Source of the DNA: Caloramator australicus RC3
Lineage (GTDB): Bacteria > Bacillota > Clostridia > Clostridiales > Caloramatoraceae
Assembly: GCF_000297115.1 (NCBI RefSeq)
Contig: NZ_CAKP01000096.1
Span: forward strand, 1-64,000
Direction: 5' to 3'
DNA length: 64,000 nucleotides
The notes below the pieces were generated by a model that worked only from the letters and a program-made list of their open reading frames with translations, searched no databases and was not told the DNA's origin. Both the position numbers and the translations under genes were made by a program. Of this stretch, positions 28,847 through 36,674 are shown one piece after another (within the stretch, counting starts at the first letter, position 1; the number at the start of each line of letters is the position of its first letter).

Positions 28847-29554
28847 ATGAAGCTTGTAGGATTTTTAAAACCAGTAAAGTTAGAATGGCTAAATTTAACT
28901 GTCGAAGAACTTAAAAAAGGTAATGATAGCGAAAATATTAGGCAATTTTTAAAAGATTACATAAGTAATTTTTATCAAAGTAAAGATACGATAAGAAAAG
29001 CTGCTGCAATATTAATGAATGCATGGGTGGATGTAGAATATAAAAACATTAGAGATTTTGCGTTAGATTTATATGATAATGTAAAAGAAGAAGAAAAGAT
29101 TGCTCTTCATTATGGCCTTATGATGATTGCCTTTCCAATTTTCAACGATATTGTTTCTTTGATTGGTAAAGCATTATATTTAGATGAGAGATTTAAGCTT
29201 GAAAATATAAAAAACAAAATTTATGAAAAATGGGGCGAAAGACAGACTTTAAAATATTCTATAGATAGAATTATTATGAGCTTAAAGGAATGGGGATTAA
29301 TTGAAAATGAAAAGATTGGAATTTATAAATCTGGTAAAAAAATAATAATAGAAAATGCACAAGTTAAGGCCTTTTTGATTGCTTGCTACTTAATAGCACA
29401 AAATAGAGATTATATAGATATAGTTGAAGCAGAAAATCTATATTCATTTTTTCCATTTTTATACAACTTGAATTTGACAGAACTTAATAATATAGATATA
29501 TTGAGTAAAAATAACATTGGTTCTAACATTGTTATCGGAGTAAAGGATCTTTAA
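28847..29554 (+). CDS. brxA: Probable BREX-3 protein BrxA
   Basis: The product is 235 residues, mostly helical, with a winged-helix-like tail (RQTLKYSIDRIIMSLKEWGL). It has no membrane segment and no catalytic signature. Size and location just after pglZ match brxA (DUF1819) in the type 3 gene order brxF-brxC-pglX-brxHII-pglZ-brxA; BrxA is reported to be a small DNA-binding helical protein. I assign it mainly from context. AAGGAAGGATG precedes the ATG, and a new promoter begins right after its stop, so the BREX operon appears to end here. Confidence 0.72.
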   Translation: MKLVGFLKPVKLEWLNLTVEELKKGNDSENIRQFLKDYISNFYQSKDTIRKAAAILMNAWVDVEYKNIRDFALDLYDNVKEEEKIALHYGLMMIAFPIFNDIVSLIGKALYLDERFKLENIKNKIYEKWGERQTLKYSIDRIIMSLKEWGLIENEKIGIYKSGKKIIIENAQVKAFLIACYLIAQNRDYIDIVEAENLYSFFPFLYNLNLTELNNIDILSKNNIGSNIVIGVKDL

Positions 29555-29563
29555 AAGATTTTC

Positions 29564-29593
29564 TTGACTTTTATAACTTATAAGTTATATAAT
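29564..29593 (+). promoter_or_regulatory. Promoter with palindromic operator for the TAC operon
   Basis: TTGACT (29564-29569) and TATAAT (29588-29593) are 18 bases apart. The spacer and first bases of the -10 are filled by an 18-bp perfect palindrome, TATAACTTATAAGTTATA (29572-29589). A repressor bound there would block RNA polymerase. The HigA-like protein encoded downstream is the obvious candidate. Confidence 0.8.
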
Positions 29594-29605
29594 TGAGGTG
29601 AAAGG

Positions 29606-30046
29606 ATGAAATCACAAAAGCAAGAGATTAATAAAATACTTTATCCAGAAATTTTTAATTCTGATTATATATATACTTATATTACCTTTAATAAAGAATT
29701 AAAGGATTTGATAGAGGAAAGTGGTCAAAAGAAAAATTTTTCAAGGGTATATAGAAAGAACTTGCAGTTTTTAACTAACTTGAAGAAGAATTGTATATTT
29801 CAAAAATCATTTGAGCAACTTAAAGATAATAACAAATTATATTCTATGAGATTTGTTGGAGAAAAAAATATTAGAATATTGTTTTCATTTTTTTATCTTA
29901 ATAATAAAGATGTAGTAATTTTGTTAAATTGTTTTCAGGAAAAAGATAATAAAAAATTAAAAAGTAGTGATGGTTACAACAAAGCAATTGAAATAGCTGA
30001 GAAAAGAATAAAAGAATTATTATCTTTAGGTCTAAAATTAAGTTAA
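29606..30046 (+). CDS. higB: HigB/RelE-type toxin of a TAC module
   Basis: The product is 146 residues. The middle and end follow the HigB/Gp49-like RelE fold: LKKNCIFQKSFEQLKD, LYSMRFVGEKNIRILFSFFY, DVVILLNCFQEKDNKK and a C-terminal helix IEIAEKRIKELL. Toxins of this type cleave mRNA on the ribosome; that activity is inferred here. The toxin comes before its antitoxin, the HigBA order. GAGGTGAAAGG precedes the ATG. It sits just downstream of an operator-containing promoter and is followed by a second operator copy, the antitoxin and a SecB-like chaperone. Confidence 0.85.
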   Translation: MKSQKQEINKILYPEIFNSDYIYTYITFNKELKDLIEESGQKKNFSRVYRKNLQFLTNLKKNCIFQKSFEQLKDNNKLYSMRFVGEKNIRILFSFFYLNNKDVVILLNCFQEKDNKKLKSSDGYNKAIEIAEKRIKELLSLGLKLS

Positions 30047-30054
30047 TAGGTAAT

Positions 30055-30064
30055 ACTTATAAGT
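30055..30064 (+). promoter_or_regulatory. Second copy of the TAC operator
   Basis: ACTTATAAGT, a perfect 10-bp palindrome, repeats the core of the promoter operator; the shared stretch is 12 bases (ACTTATAAGTTA). It lies between toxin and antitoxin genes and may tune antitoxin expression or increase repressor binding. Confidence 0.6.
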
Positions 30065-30091
30065 TAGAATGTTTAAATTGGAGGGTTAGAG

Positions 30092-30466
30092 ATGGATATA
30101 AAAAAATATTTAGGCAATCCATATGATTTAATTGATGACATAGCAGATGAAGAAGAAACGAGATATTTTGAACTAGATGATATTTTGGTTGATATTGCAA
30201 CAACATTAATAAATTATAGAATTAATAATAATTTGACGCAAAAAGAGCTTTCACAAAAATTGGGATGCACTCAAGCGATGGTTTCTAAACTTGAAAGTGG
30301 TGAATATAATCCTTCTGTAGAGCAATTATGGAAAATAGCATCAGCATTAGGATTGGAGTTTAAAATTATTTTCAAAGAAAAAGAGCAAAGTGTTACAATC
30401 TGGGATATAACTGATGATAATATTATATCATCCAATATTGAAGAAATTGTAGGTGACGCAGCATGA
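30092..30466 (+). CDS. higA: HigA-type antitoxin with Xre helix-turn-helix
   Basis: The product is 124 residues with an acidic N-terminus, then a clear Xre-type DNA-binding domain at about 50-95 (NLTQKELSQKLGCTQAMVSKL then EQLWKIASALGLEF). The C-terminal tail after it contains SVTIWDITDD and ends in an acidic stretch. In toxin-antitoxin-chaperone systems such a tail can act as the chaperone-addiction segment that a SecB-like partner must bind for the antitoxin to stay folded; assigning that role here is inference. GGAGGGTTAGAG precedes the ATG. It overlaps the next gene by 4 bases (ATGA), so antitoxin and chaperone are translationally coupled. Confidence 0.9.
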   Translation: MDIKKYLGNPYDLIDDIADEEETRYFELDDILVDIATTLINYRINNNLTQKELSQKLGCTQAMVSKLESGEYNPSVEQLWKIASALGLEFKIIFKEKEQSVTIWDITDDNIISSNIEEIVGDAA

Positions 30467-30918
30467 TAGACGCAAATAAAATAATTGCTAATTTTCAAAT
30501 GATAGCAAGTAGAGTAGTAAAATTTGAATTAGAAACAAAAGAAGTTGATGAAGGAAATGAGAAAGTTAATGTAAAAAACGAATTTGACTATGACATTATA
30601 AATATAGAAGAATTTAATGATGCTTATTTTGGTGTTGTTCAGTTTAAAACAACTTTTATTGCTAAGAAGGGGAAAAGTGTTCTATTTAAGATATTAATTG
30701 TTTATGAAGGTAAATTTATAGGTAATAAAAATCATTTAAAGTTTGACGATTTTAAAAATATGTTGGAATTAAATGGTGTAGTGGCTTTATCGCAACTTAC
30801 AAGATCATATATTTTATCAGCAACTGCCCTTGCAGGAATTAATCCACCTGTAAGAATACCAATGATAAATGTTCATATGTTAAAAAATATAAAAGAAAAT
30901 AATAAAAACAAACAATAA
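30463..30918 (+). CDS. SecB-like chaperone of the TAC module
   Basis: The product is 151 residues with the SecB fold pattern: an N-terminal strand with VVKFELETKEV, a long antiparallel strand pair (AYFGVVQFKTTFIAKKGKS, LFKILIVYEGKF), then the conserved helix and C-terminal loop SYILSATALAGINPPVRIPM followed by INVHML, equivalent to the SecB LTSxxGFPPxxLPPINF motif. Clostridia generally lack SecB as an export chaperone, and the 4-base overlap with HigA points to a dedicated antitoxin chaperone, as in the Mycobacterium tuberculosis TAC. I recognise the family by pattern only. Confidence 0.82.
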   Translation: MIDANKIIANFQMIASRVVKFELETKEVDEGNEKVNVKNEFDYDIINIEEFNDAYFGVVQFKTTFIAKKGKSVLFKILIVYEGKFIGNKNHLKFDDFKNMLELNGVVALSQLTRSYILSATALAGINPPVRIPMINVHMLKNIKENNKNKQ

Positions 30919-30930
30919 TAATTTTATTGA

Positions 30931-30996
30931 AGCACTTTATCGGATGCCTATTTTATTCTAAGTTTGTTAATTGGCATTTGTATAAAGTGCTTTTTG
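30931..30996 (+). terminator. Terminator after the TAC operon
   Basis: AGCACTTTAT (30931-30940) pairs with ATAAAGTGCT (30982-30991), with an inner ATGCC/GGCAT helix and a large A/T-rich loop. TTTTTGTGTG follows. Confidence 0.75.
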
Positions 30997-31342
30997 TGTG
31001 TTAAGTAAAAAGCTAAAGATTATTTATAATCCAAATATTTTTTATCAAAGTAAAATATTATATAATGAATTTAATAAAACGTCTTTAGATGATAAGGAAC
31101 CCGGAAATACGTGTATAATTTCATTATTATTACAAATTATATCAATTATTGATGTTCTATGTTGTCGTTGATTTTTATTGTTTTCTTTTCTTGAAGATAT
31201 TGAATCATTATTTTCATCCCAATTATTTATATTAATGTAATATCATAAAATATGAATTTATGATAAAATATTTTACTATAAAAAAGAAAAATGTTAGAGA
31301 AATTTTTTTAATTTATTTATTTTGAAAGGAGAAATGCGATAA
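30997..31342. other. A/T-rich spacer between TAC and DpnII modules
   Basis: No convincing gene is present. On the minus strand 31242-31045 is open for about 65 codons ending in TGA (includes IIHVFPGSLSSKDVLLNSLY) but has no ATG, GTG or TTG start with a ribosome site. It may be the remnant of a lost gene. AAAGGAG at 31324-31330 serves the next gene. Confidence 0.4.
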
Positions 31343-32254
31343 ATGATTAACGCATTAATGCAAATGAAAGTAACTAATAAAGCAAAACCATTTGTTAAAT
31401 GGGCGGGAGGTAAAGGACAGTTACTAGAAACATTTAATGAATATTATCCTAAGCAATTGAAGGATGGGAAAATAAGTAGATATGTAGAGCCTTTTGTTGG
31501 CGGAGGAGCTGTTTTATTTGATATTTTACAAAAATATGAAATTAATGAAGCATATATTTTTGATGTTAATAAAGAATTGATAAGTGTTTATAATATAATT
31601 AAAAATAATGTAGAACATTTAATATTAATGCTTTCAAAAATAGAAGAGAAATATAAAAAATATAGTGAAGAAGAAAGAAAAGAATTTTATTACAAAATTA
31701 GGGATGAATATAATAACTACAATGAATTTGATGTAAAGAAAGCAGCATACTTTATTTTCTTAAATAAAACATGTTTTAATGGACTTTATAGAGTAAATAG
31801 CAAAGGTAAATTTAATGTTCCCTTTGGAGATTACAAGAATCCTACAATTTGCGATGCCGAAAATTTATATAGCGTAAGTTTAGTGCTTAGTAAAGTAAAA
31901 GTTTTTTGTGACGATTACAAAAAAAGTATTGATTTTATAGATAAAGATACATTTGTGTATTTTGATCCACCGTATAGACCTATTAGCAAAACTTCAAATT
32001 TTACATCTTATAATGAAATCAATTTTGACGATTATGCTCAAATCGAATTAGCCGAATTTTTTAAAAAGGCAAATAAAAAAGGGGCTTATCTAATGCTAAG
32101 TAATTCAGATCCTAAAAATGTAGATGAAAACGATAATTTTTTTGACGACTTATATAAAGATTTTAATATTTATAGAATAAAAGCAAAACGTTATATAAAT
32201 TCAAAGGCAGATAAAAGAGGAAATATAAATGAAATATTAGTATTAAATTATTAA
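31343..32254 (+). CDS. Dam-family adenine methyltransferase, DpnM/MboIA-like
   Basis: The product is 303 residues, a class-alpha N6-adenine methyltransferase of the D12 family. Motifs: KPFVKWAGGKGQLLETF (motif X), RYVEPFVGGGAVLFDI (motif I, SAM binding), FLNKTCFNGLYRVNSKGKFN, and FVYFDPPYRPIS (catalytic DPPY, about 207-210). This subgroup pairs with DpnII/MboI nucleases and methylates adenine in GATC, which is the predicted site here. It should protect host DNA from the nuclease that follows. A relaxed-spaced AAAGGAG lies 12 bases before the ATG. It is the first gene of a three-gene restriction operon. Confidence 0.92.
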   Translation: MINALMQMKVTNKAKPFVKWAGGKGQLLETFNEYYPKQLKDGKISRYVEPFVGGGAVLFDILQKYEINEAYIFDVNKELISVYNIIKNNVEHLILMLSKIEEKYKKYSEEERKEFYYKIRDEYNNYNEFDVKKAAYFIFLNKTCFNGLYRVNSKGKFNVPFGDYKNPTICDAENLYSVSLVLSKVKVFCDDYKKSIDFIDKDTFVYFDPPYRPISKTSNFTSYNEINFDDYAQIELAEFFKKANKKGAYLMLSNSDPKNVDENDNFFDDLYKDFNIYRIKAKRYINSKADKRGNINEILVLNY

Positions 32255-32283
32255 TTATAAAATTACAATGGGGATGGGGTAAT

Positions 32284-33210
32284 ATGAAGTATTTAGATAT
32301 TTATAAAGAAAAAATAAATTGCAAAAATGATGAAGATGTATTTCAGTTTATTTTAAGTAATTTAAAAGAAACCATAAGAAAACTAGATTTTTTTGTCGAT
32401 TGGAGGAAAGTATTTAATAATATTAATGATATAGCTCCAAAGCTTATTCTTTTGAATAATTTGTTCGGCAAAGATAATGTAAAGGATGAATTTAAAAATA
32501 TTATTTTAAATTATCCTGAAGTTATAGAGGTTATGCCTATTTTGCTAGCTATAAGAGAAAAACAAATAAAAGCTTTAGATATAAATTCCATCGATAATAA
32601 ATTCAATTATATAGTTTATAATTTTAAAAGATGTCAAAAATTAAGTAATGATGAAGTTGAAAAAGTTGTAGAGTTTGCAGATAAATCAGGTATATTTAAT
32701 TTATTTATAAATAATAAAATAAGTAACTTAATTGATTATGTTATTGGAATAGAGGTTGGTTTGGATTCAAATGCAAGGAAAAACAGGATTGGAAGGATTA
32801 TGGAAGATATAGTAGAAAAATTTATAAAAGAAATTTGTTTGAAATACAATTATCGCTACATAAAACAAGCAAAAGCAAATAATATAAAAAGATTTTTAGG
32901 ATATGACATAATAGTAGATGAAGCTGATAGAAAATTTGATTTTGCGATAGATAATGGCAAAAAACTTTTCCTTGTAGAAGCCAACTATTTTAGTGGAGGA
33001 GGCTCGAAACTAAAGTCAGTATCAGGTGAATTTATAAGTTTATTTAATTTTATAAAATCAAAAACTCCTGAGCATGAATTTATCTGGATTACTGATGGCT
33101 TAGGATGGAGAGATTCACATAGACCATTAAGAGAGGCCTTTGATAAAATTGATTATGTATTGAATATATGTATGTTAGAGAATGGCATATTAGAAGAAAT
33201 ACTAAAATAG
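32284..33210 (+). CDS. DpnII/MboI-family type II restriction endonuclease
   Basis: The product is 308 residues, slightly longer than the ~290 of DpnII. The C-terminal catalytic part matches the family: RIGRIMEDIVEKFI, then KFDFAIDNGKKLFLVEANYF (Asp and Glu-Ala-Asn, equivalent to the D...ExN/K core), SGGGSKLKSVSGEF and ITDGLGWRDSHRPLREAF. The enzyme is predicted to cut unmethylated GATC. The N-terminal half is helical. A GGGGATGGGG stretch precedes the ATG, 29 bases after the methylase gene. Its position between two methylase genes differs from the dpnM-dpnA-dpnB order of Streptococcus. Confidence 0.9.
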   Translation: MKYLDIYKEKINCKNDEDVFQFILSNLKETIRKLDFFVDWRKVFNNINDIAPKLILLNNLFGKDNVKDEFKNIILNYPEVIEVMPILLAIREKQIKALDINSIDNKFNYIVYNFKRCQKLSNDEVEKVVEFADKSGIFNLFINNKISNLIDYVIGIEVGLDSNARKNRIGRIMEDIVEKFIKEICLKYNYRYIKQAKANNIKRFLGYDIIVDEADRKFDFAIDNGKKLFLVEANYFSGGGSKLKSVSGEFISLFNFIKSKTPEHEFIWITDGLGWRDSHRPLREAFDKIDYVLNICMLENGILEEILK

Positions 33211-33221
33211 GGGATTAGAAT

Positions 33222-34190
33222 ATGGGAAGAAAAATAAAATGCCAGTTTTGTGATGAATTATTTTATAAAAAAGATTATCCGAAACATCTTGAAAAACTTC
33301 ATAATAATGAATTCATAAGAATAATTGAAGAAATATTAAATAATTATGAAGAAAAGCAAATTGATAAATGCGTTGAAAAATATAACTTTACAAAGGATTT
33401 CATAAAGAAGATTTTTTCAGGAAACGATATGCTTTTAAAAGAAAGCAAACAACTTTATTTAACAAACCTTTCACCGGAAAAATTTGAATTAGAAACAACT
33501 ACAATATGGAGTTTCCCGGATAGAGGTAATTGGGCAACACATTCAGGTAAATATCGAGGAAATTGGTCGCCATATATACCAAGAAATATTTTATTAAGAT
33601 ATTCTAATGAAGGAGAATTAATATTAGATCAATTTGTAGGAAGTGGAACCACTTTAGTAGAGGCAAAATTGTTAAATAGAAATGCTGTTGGTGTAGATAT
33701 TAATCCTATTGCATTAGAAATAACTAGAGAAAATTTAAAATTTAACTATGAATATAATCCCAAGATAGATATTAAATTAGGTGATGCAAGAAATTTATAT
33801 TTTATTGAAGATAATAGTATAGATTTAATATGCACTCATCCACCTTATGCAAATATAATAAAATATAGCGAAAATATTAATGGAGATTTATCACATTTAG
33901 ATGTAAAAGAATTTTTGTTAGAAATTGAAAAGGTTGCAAAGGAATGTTATAGAGTATTAAAGAAGGATAAGTATTGTGCAATTTTAATAGGAGATACAAG
34001 GAAAAAAGGGCATATAATTCCTATAGGTTTTAGTGTAATGCAAAAGTTCATTGATGCAGGATTTAAGTTAAAAGAAATAATAATTAAAGAGCAGCATAAC
34101 TGTAATTCTACACCATATTGGAAGAATAAAAGTTTAAAGTATAATTTTTTATTGATAATGCATGAATACTTATTTGTATTTAGAAAGTAA
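33222..34190 (+). CDS. Second DNA methyltransferase with N-terminal zinc finger
   Basis: The product is 322 residues. Residues 6-26 form a C2H2-like finger (CQFCDELFYKKDYPKHLEKL, then H). After a helical linker comes a DNA (N4 or N6) methyltransferase core: TTIWSFPDRGNWATHSGKYR, SAM motif LDQFVGSGTTLVEA, GVDINPIALEI, and the catalytic motif reads ICTHPPYANI, that is HPPY rather than DPPY/SPPY. The order SAM motif first, PPY second is class alpha or gamma. In DpnII loci a second methylase (DpnA) protects single-stranded GATC; this protein may fill that role but looks unrelated to DpnA in layout. Specificity is unknown. It ends the operon 12 bases from the nuclease gene. Confidence 0.8.
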   Translation: MGRKIKCQFCDELFYKKDYPKHLEKLHNNEFIRIIEEILNNYEEKQIDKCVEKYNFTKDFIKKIFSGNDMLLKESKQLYLTNLSPEKFELETTTIWSFPDRGNWATHSGKYRGNWSPYIPRNILLRYSNEGELILDQFVGSGTTLVEAKLLNRNAVGVDINPIALEITRENLKFNYEYNPKIDIKLGDARNLYFIEDNSIDLICTHPPYANIIKYSENINGDLSHLDVKEFLLEIEKVAKECYRVLKKDKYCAILIGDTRKKGHIIPIGFSVMQKFIDAGFKLKEIIIKEQHNCNSTPYWKNKSLKYNFLLIMHEYLFVFRK

Positions 34191-34213
34191 CCCGTCCAGA
34201 TAGGACGGGTTTT
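34189..34213 (+). terminator. Terminator ending the defence island
   Basis: CCCGTCC (34191-34197) pairs with GGACGGG (34203-34209) and is followed by TTTT. With AAC on the other flank it can also serve the converging small gene on the minus strand. Confidence 0.75.
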
Positions 34214-34439
34214 AAAATGGCATATCCATATCTTTAAGTGGCTTGTTTGGGTGTTCGGGGACGTTTGTTTCATCTAAAAAGTCTTCGATGTCTATGCCGC
34301 TTTTGGGTGAGTCGGGCCATAAAAGGGCGTTGTTTGTTTTTTCGATTATTGGATAATCAAGTCCGTCGGGAGTGTAAATATCAAGCTCTTTATCGTCGAT
34401 GTTTTGAAGATCTACATCCTTTTTCCTTGGGCAGGTCAT
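34212..34439 (-). CDS. Small acidic protein of unknown function
   Basis: The product is 75 residues, starting MTCPRKKDVDLQNIDDKELD and ending PLKDMDMPF, with proline- and aspartate-rich stretches such as PDSPKSGIDIEDFLDET. AAGGGGTGATAAA before the ATG at 34439 is a good ribosome site; a longer in-frame extension upstream is hydrophobic, lacks such a site and is rejected. Codon use and G/C content look like the core genome rather than the island. It converges on the island's last gene. I do not recognise it. Confidence 0.6.
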   Translation of the reverse strand: MTCPRKKDVDLQNIDDKELDIYTPDGLDYPIIEKTNNALLWPDSPKSGIDIEDFLDETNVPEHPNKPLKDMDMPF

Positions 34440-34588
34440 TTTATCACCCCTTTTTGATTTTGGAATAAAATAATGTAAAAATATAAAAATTTTTATATTA
34501 TTTTGTGTGATTTTTTGGGAAAAAATACAGAAAAAATAAGTAAAAAAACAAAAAACAAATGTGCTATAATAAAGTCGAGGTGGTAGCC

Positions 34589-35215
34589 GTGAGAGTAGAT
34601 GATGTTGCAAAGCTTTTACAGCTTTATATTATGCAAGGGACAGCGTCGACTAGCATTGAAGGGCAAATGCTCTTTCAAACAGTTTTAGAGAATATTTTAA
34701 AGTCAAGTTTAAATCAAGAGGGCGTAAAAACAAATGAAGATATGAATAAAAATACATCAAATGGAGATTATGAAGGAGAAATAGAAGGTTTACAAAAGGG
34801 TATTTCAATTGAAGCTGCCATTAAAGAGGCCTCGAGAAAATTTGGTGTTGAGGAGGCCCTTATTAAGGCAGTTATTAAGCAGGAGTCTGGTTTTAATCCA
34901 AATGCCATATCAAGGGCAGGTGCAATAGGCCTTATGCAGCTAATGCCAAAGACGGCAGAATCCCTTGGGGTTAATCCCTTTGATCCTGTTGAGAATATTG
35001 AAGGCGGAGTTAAATATCTAAAGGGGCTTATAAATAGATTTAACGGGAATAAATATCTTGCCCTTGCTGCATATAACGGTGGAATTGGAAGGATGCAAAA
35101 AAGAGGCGTAGATACAGTAGAAGAGATAAATAAAATGCCTGTTGAGACTGTAAATTATGTTAAGAAGGTTATGAAATATTATGAGAAATATAAATCTATT
35201 GAAGAAAGGGTTTAA
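34589..35215 (+). CDS. Lytic transglycosylase (SLT domain)
   Basis: The product is 208 residues from a GTG at 34589 with GAGGTGG upstream; TATAAT at 34565-34570 may be the -10, which rules out the longer ATG start at 34559. The C-terminal ~120 residues are a soluble-lytic-transglycosylase domain: [20 protein letters not shown] (catalytic Glu), [33 protein letters not shown] and LALAAYNGG. The enzyme cleaves peptidoglycan glycan strands. No signal peptide is visible, so export would be non-classical; similar short clostridial proteins are linked to cell-wall remodelling or flagella. Confidence 0.9.
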   Translation: MRVDDVAKLLQLYIMQGTASTSIEGQMLFQTVLENILKSSLNQEGVKTNEDMNKNTSNGDYEGEIEGLQKGISIEAAIKEASRKFGVEEALIKAVIKQESGFNPNAISRAGAIGLMQLMPKTAESLGVNPFDPVENIEGGVKYLKGLINRFNGNKYLALAAYNGGIGRMQKRGVDTVEEINKMPVETVNYVKKVMKYYEKYKSIEERV

Positions 35216-35237
35216 GCCCTAAAGAGGGGGATGGAAG

Positions 35238-36596
35238 ATGGATGGTTTTGGTCTGGTCCTTGGAGGTGGAGGGGCCAAAGGGGCATATGAAATAGGTGTT
35301 TGGAAGGCCCTTAGGGAACTTGATGTCCCTATAAAGGCTGTTACAGGGACTTCTGTTGGTGCTCTAAATGGTGCCATAATAGTTCAAGGAGATTTTGATG
35401 TTGCTTATGAACTTTGGACTACGATAAGCATAGAAAATGTAATAAATGTTGAAAAGGAAATTGTGGCAGCTGGGGAAGGAGGTAGAAAGACTATACCTAT
35501 TATAAATACCATAAAAAATTTAATAACCAACGGAGGACTTGATGTTTCCCCCCTTAAGGAGATGCTAAATAAAGTTATAGATGAAGATAAAATAAGAAGA
35601 TCCCCAATAGATCTTGGAATAGTTACCTTCTCCCTTACGGATTTTAAACCCGTTGAGGTTTTTAAGGATGAAATTCCTGAGGGAAAGCTTGTTGATTATC
35701 TTCTTGCAAGTGCTTGTTTTCCAGCCTTTAAACCCCACGAGATAGACAATAAAAAGTTTATAGATGGTGGAATTTATGATAATATCCCTTTGAGCTTAAT
35801 GTTAAAAAAGGATATAAAAAACATAATAACTGTTGATATTTCAGGAGTTGGATTTGTCAAAAGGGTAAATAAAAGGGGAATTAATATAATCGAGATAAAG
35901 AACTCTGAGGATCTTGGGGGGACATTAGAATTCGATGGAGAAAGGTCAAAGGAAAATATTGAACTGGGTTATCTTGATACTTTAAGGGTTTTTGGAAAAT
36001 TAAAAGGACACAAATACTACTTTATTCCAAACAAGGAATTTGATGAGGGGAAGGAGTTTATAAAAAGCCTTGATATAAATTACCTAAAAAGGATGTATGC
36101 CTTTTTAGGACTTGATATAGGGGTTAGAAAAAGTGCAGCAAATAAAATTATTTTGGATAAGATAATAAGGACTATTCAGCAGTATTCAAATGGGAAACTT
36201 TCTTTAGAGGGAGTTTTTCCTGCGATGCTTGAAATAGCAGCAGAACAGCTTGGAATAGAAAGAAAGAGGGTTTATACCCTAAAGGAACTATCTGAGAGAA
36301 TATTAGAAGAATATAATAAAATTATAGAAAGCGAAAACTATAAAGAAAATATGCCATGGATAAATAGGCTTTTACTTGCAAGGACTCAACTTGAATTTGA
36401 CAAGGAGCTTTTGAAAAATGCCTTTGATAAAAAATATTTAATATCCTATGATGCTAATATAGAAGAAAAGGATGAAAAGGTAAAAAGGATGAGAAGATTC
36501 ATTGCTATGGCCTTTCCAAAGATTGTAATATCAAATATGCTAATTGCCCTATTGCTTGAGAGGGAGAATGTTCAAAGGGAAAAGGCGGTGGATTAG
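35238..36596 (+). CDS. Patatin-like phospholipase
   Basis: The product is 452 residues. The N-terminal ~270 residues are a patatin domain: GLVLGGGGAKGAYEIGVWKA (oxyanion loop), VTGTSVGALNGA (GxSxG, nucleophile Ser39), and FIDGGIYDNIPLSLM with the catalytic Asp of the Ser-Asp dyad. It should hydrolyse acyl chains of phospholipids at the membrane face; substrates are unknown. The remaining ~180 residues are helical with no recognised domain. GAGGGGGATGG precedes the ATG, 22 bases after the transglycosylase gene, so the two may be cotranscribed. Confidence 0.92.
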   Translation: MDGFGLVLGGGGAKGAYEIGVWKALRELDVPIKAVTGTSVGALNGAIIVQGDFDVAYELWTTISIENVINVEKEIVAAGEGGRKTIPIINTIKNLITNGGLDVSPLKEMLNKVIDEDKIRRSPIDLGIVTFSLTDFKPVEVFKDEIPEGKLVDYLLASACFPAFKPHEIDNKKFIDGGIYDNIPLSLMLKKDIKNIITVDISGVGFVKRVNKRGINIIEIKNSEDLGGTLEFDGERSKENIELGYLDTLRVFGKLKGHKYYFIPNKEFDEGKEFIKSLDINYLKRMYAFLGLDIGVRKSAANKIILDKIIRTIQQYSNGKLSLEGVFPAMLEIAAEQLGIERKRVYTLKELSERILEEYNKIIESENYKENMPWINRLLLARTQLEFDKELLKNAFDKKYLISYDANIEEKDEKVKRMRRFIAMAFPKIVISNMLIALLLERENVQREKAVD

Positions 36597-36674
36597 TTTG
36601 GCAGTTCCTTTGGAATTGCCTTTTTTCTTTTTTGAGGTTAAAATCATATTAATGAAAATGGTGGAGGAGATAAT

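Noticed and set aside
31045..31242. Possible minus-strand gene of about 65 codons between the TAC and DpnII modules
   Set aside because: No usable start codon with a ribosome site and no recognised domain; kept only as a possible remnant in the spacer entry.
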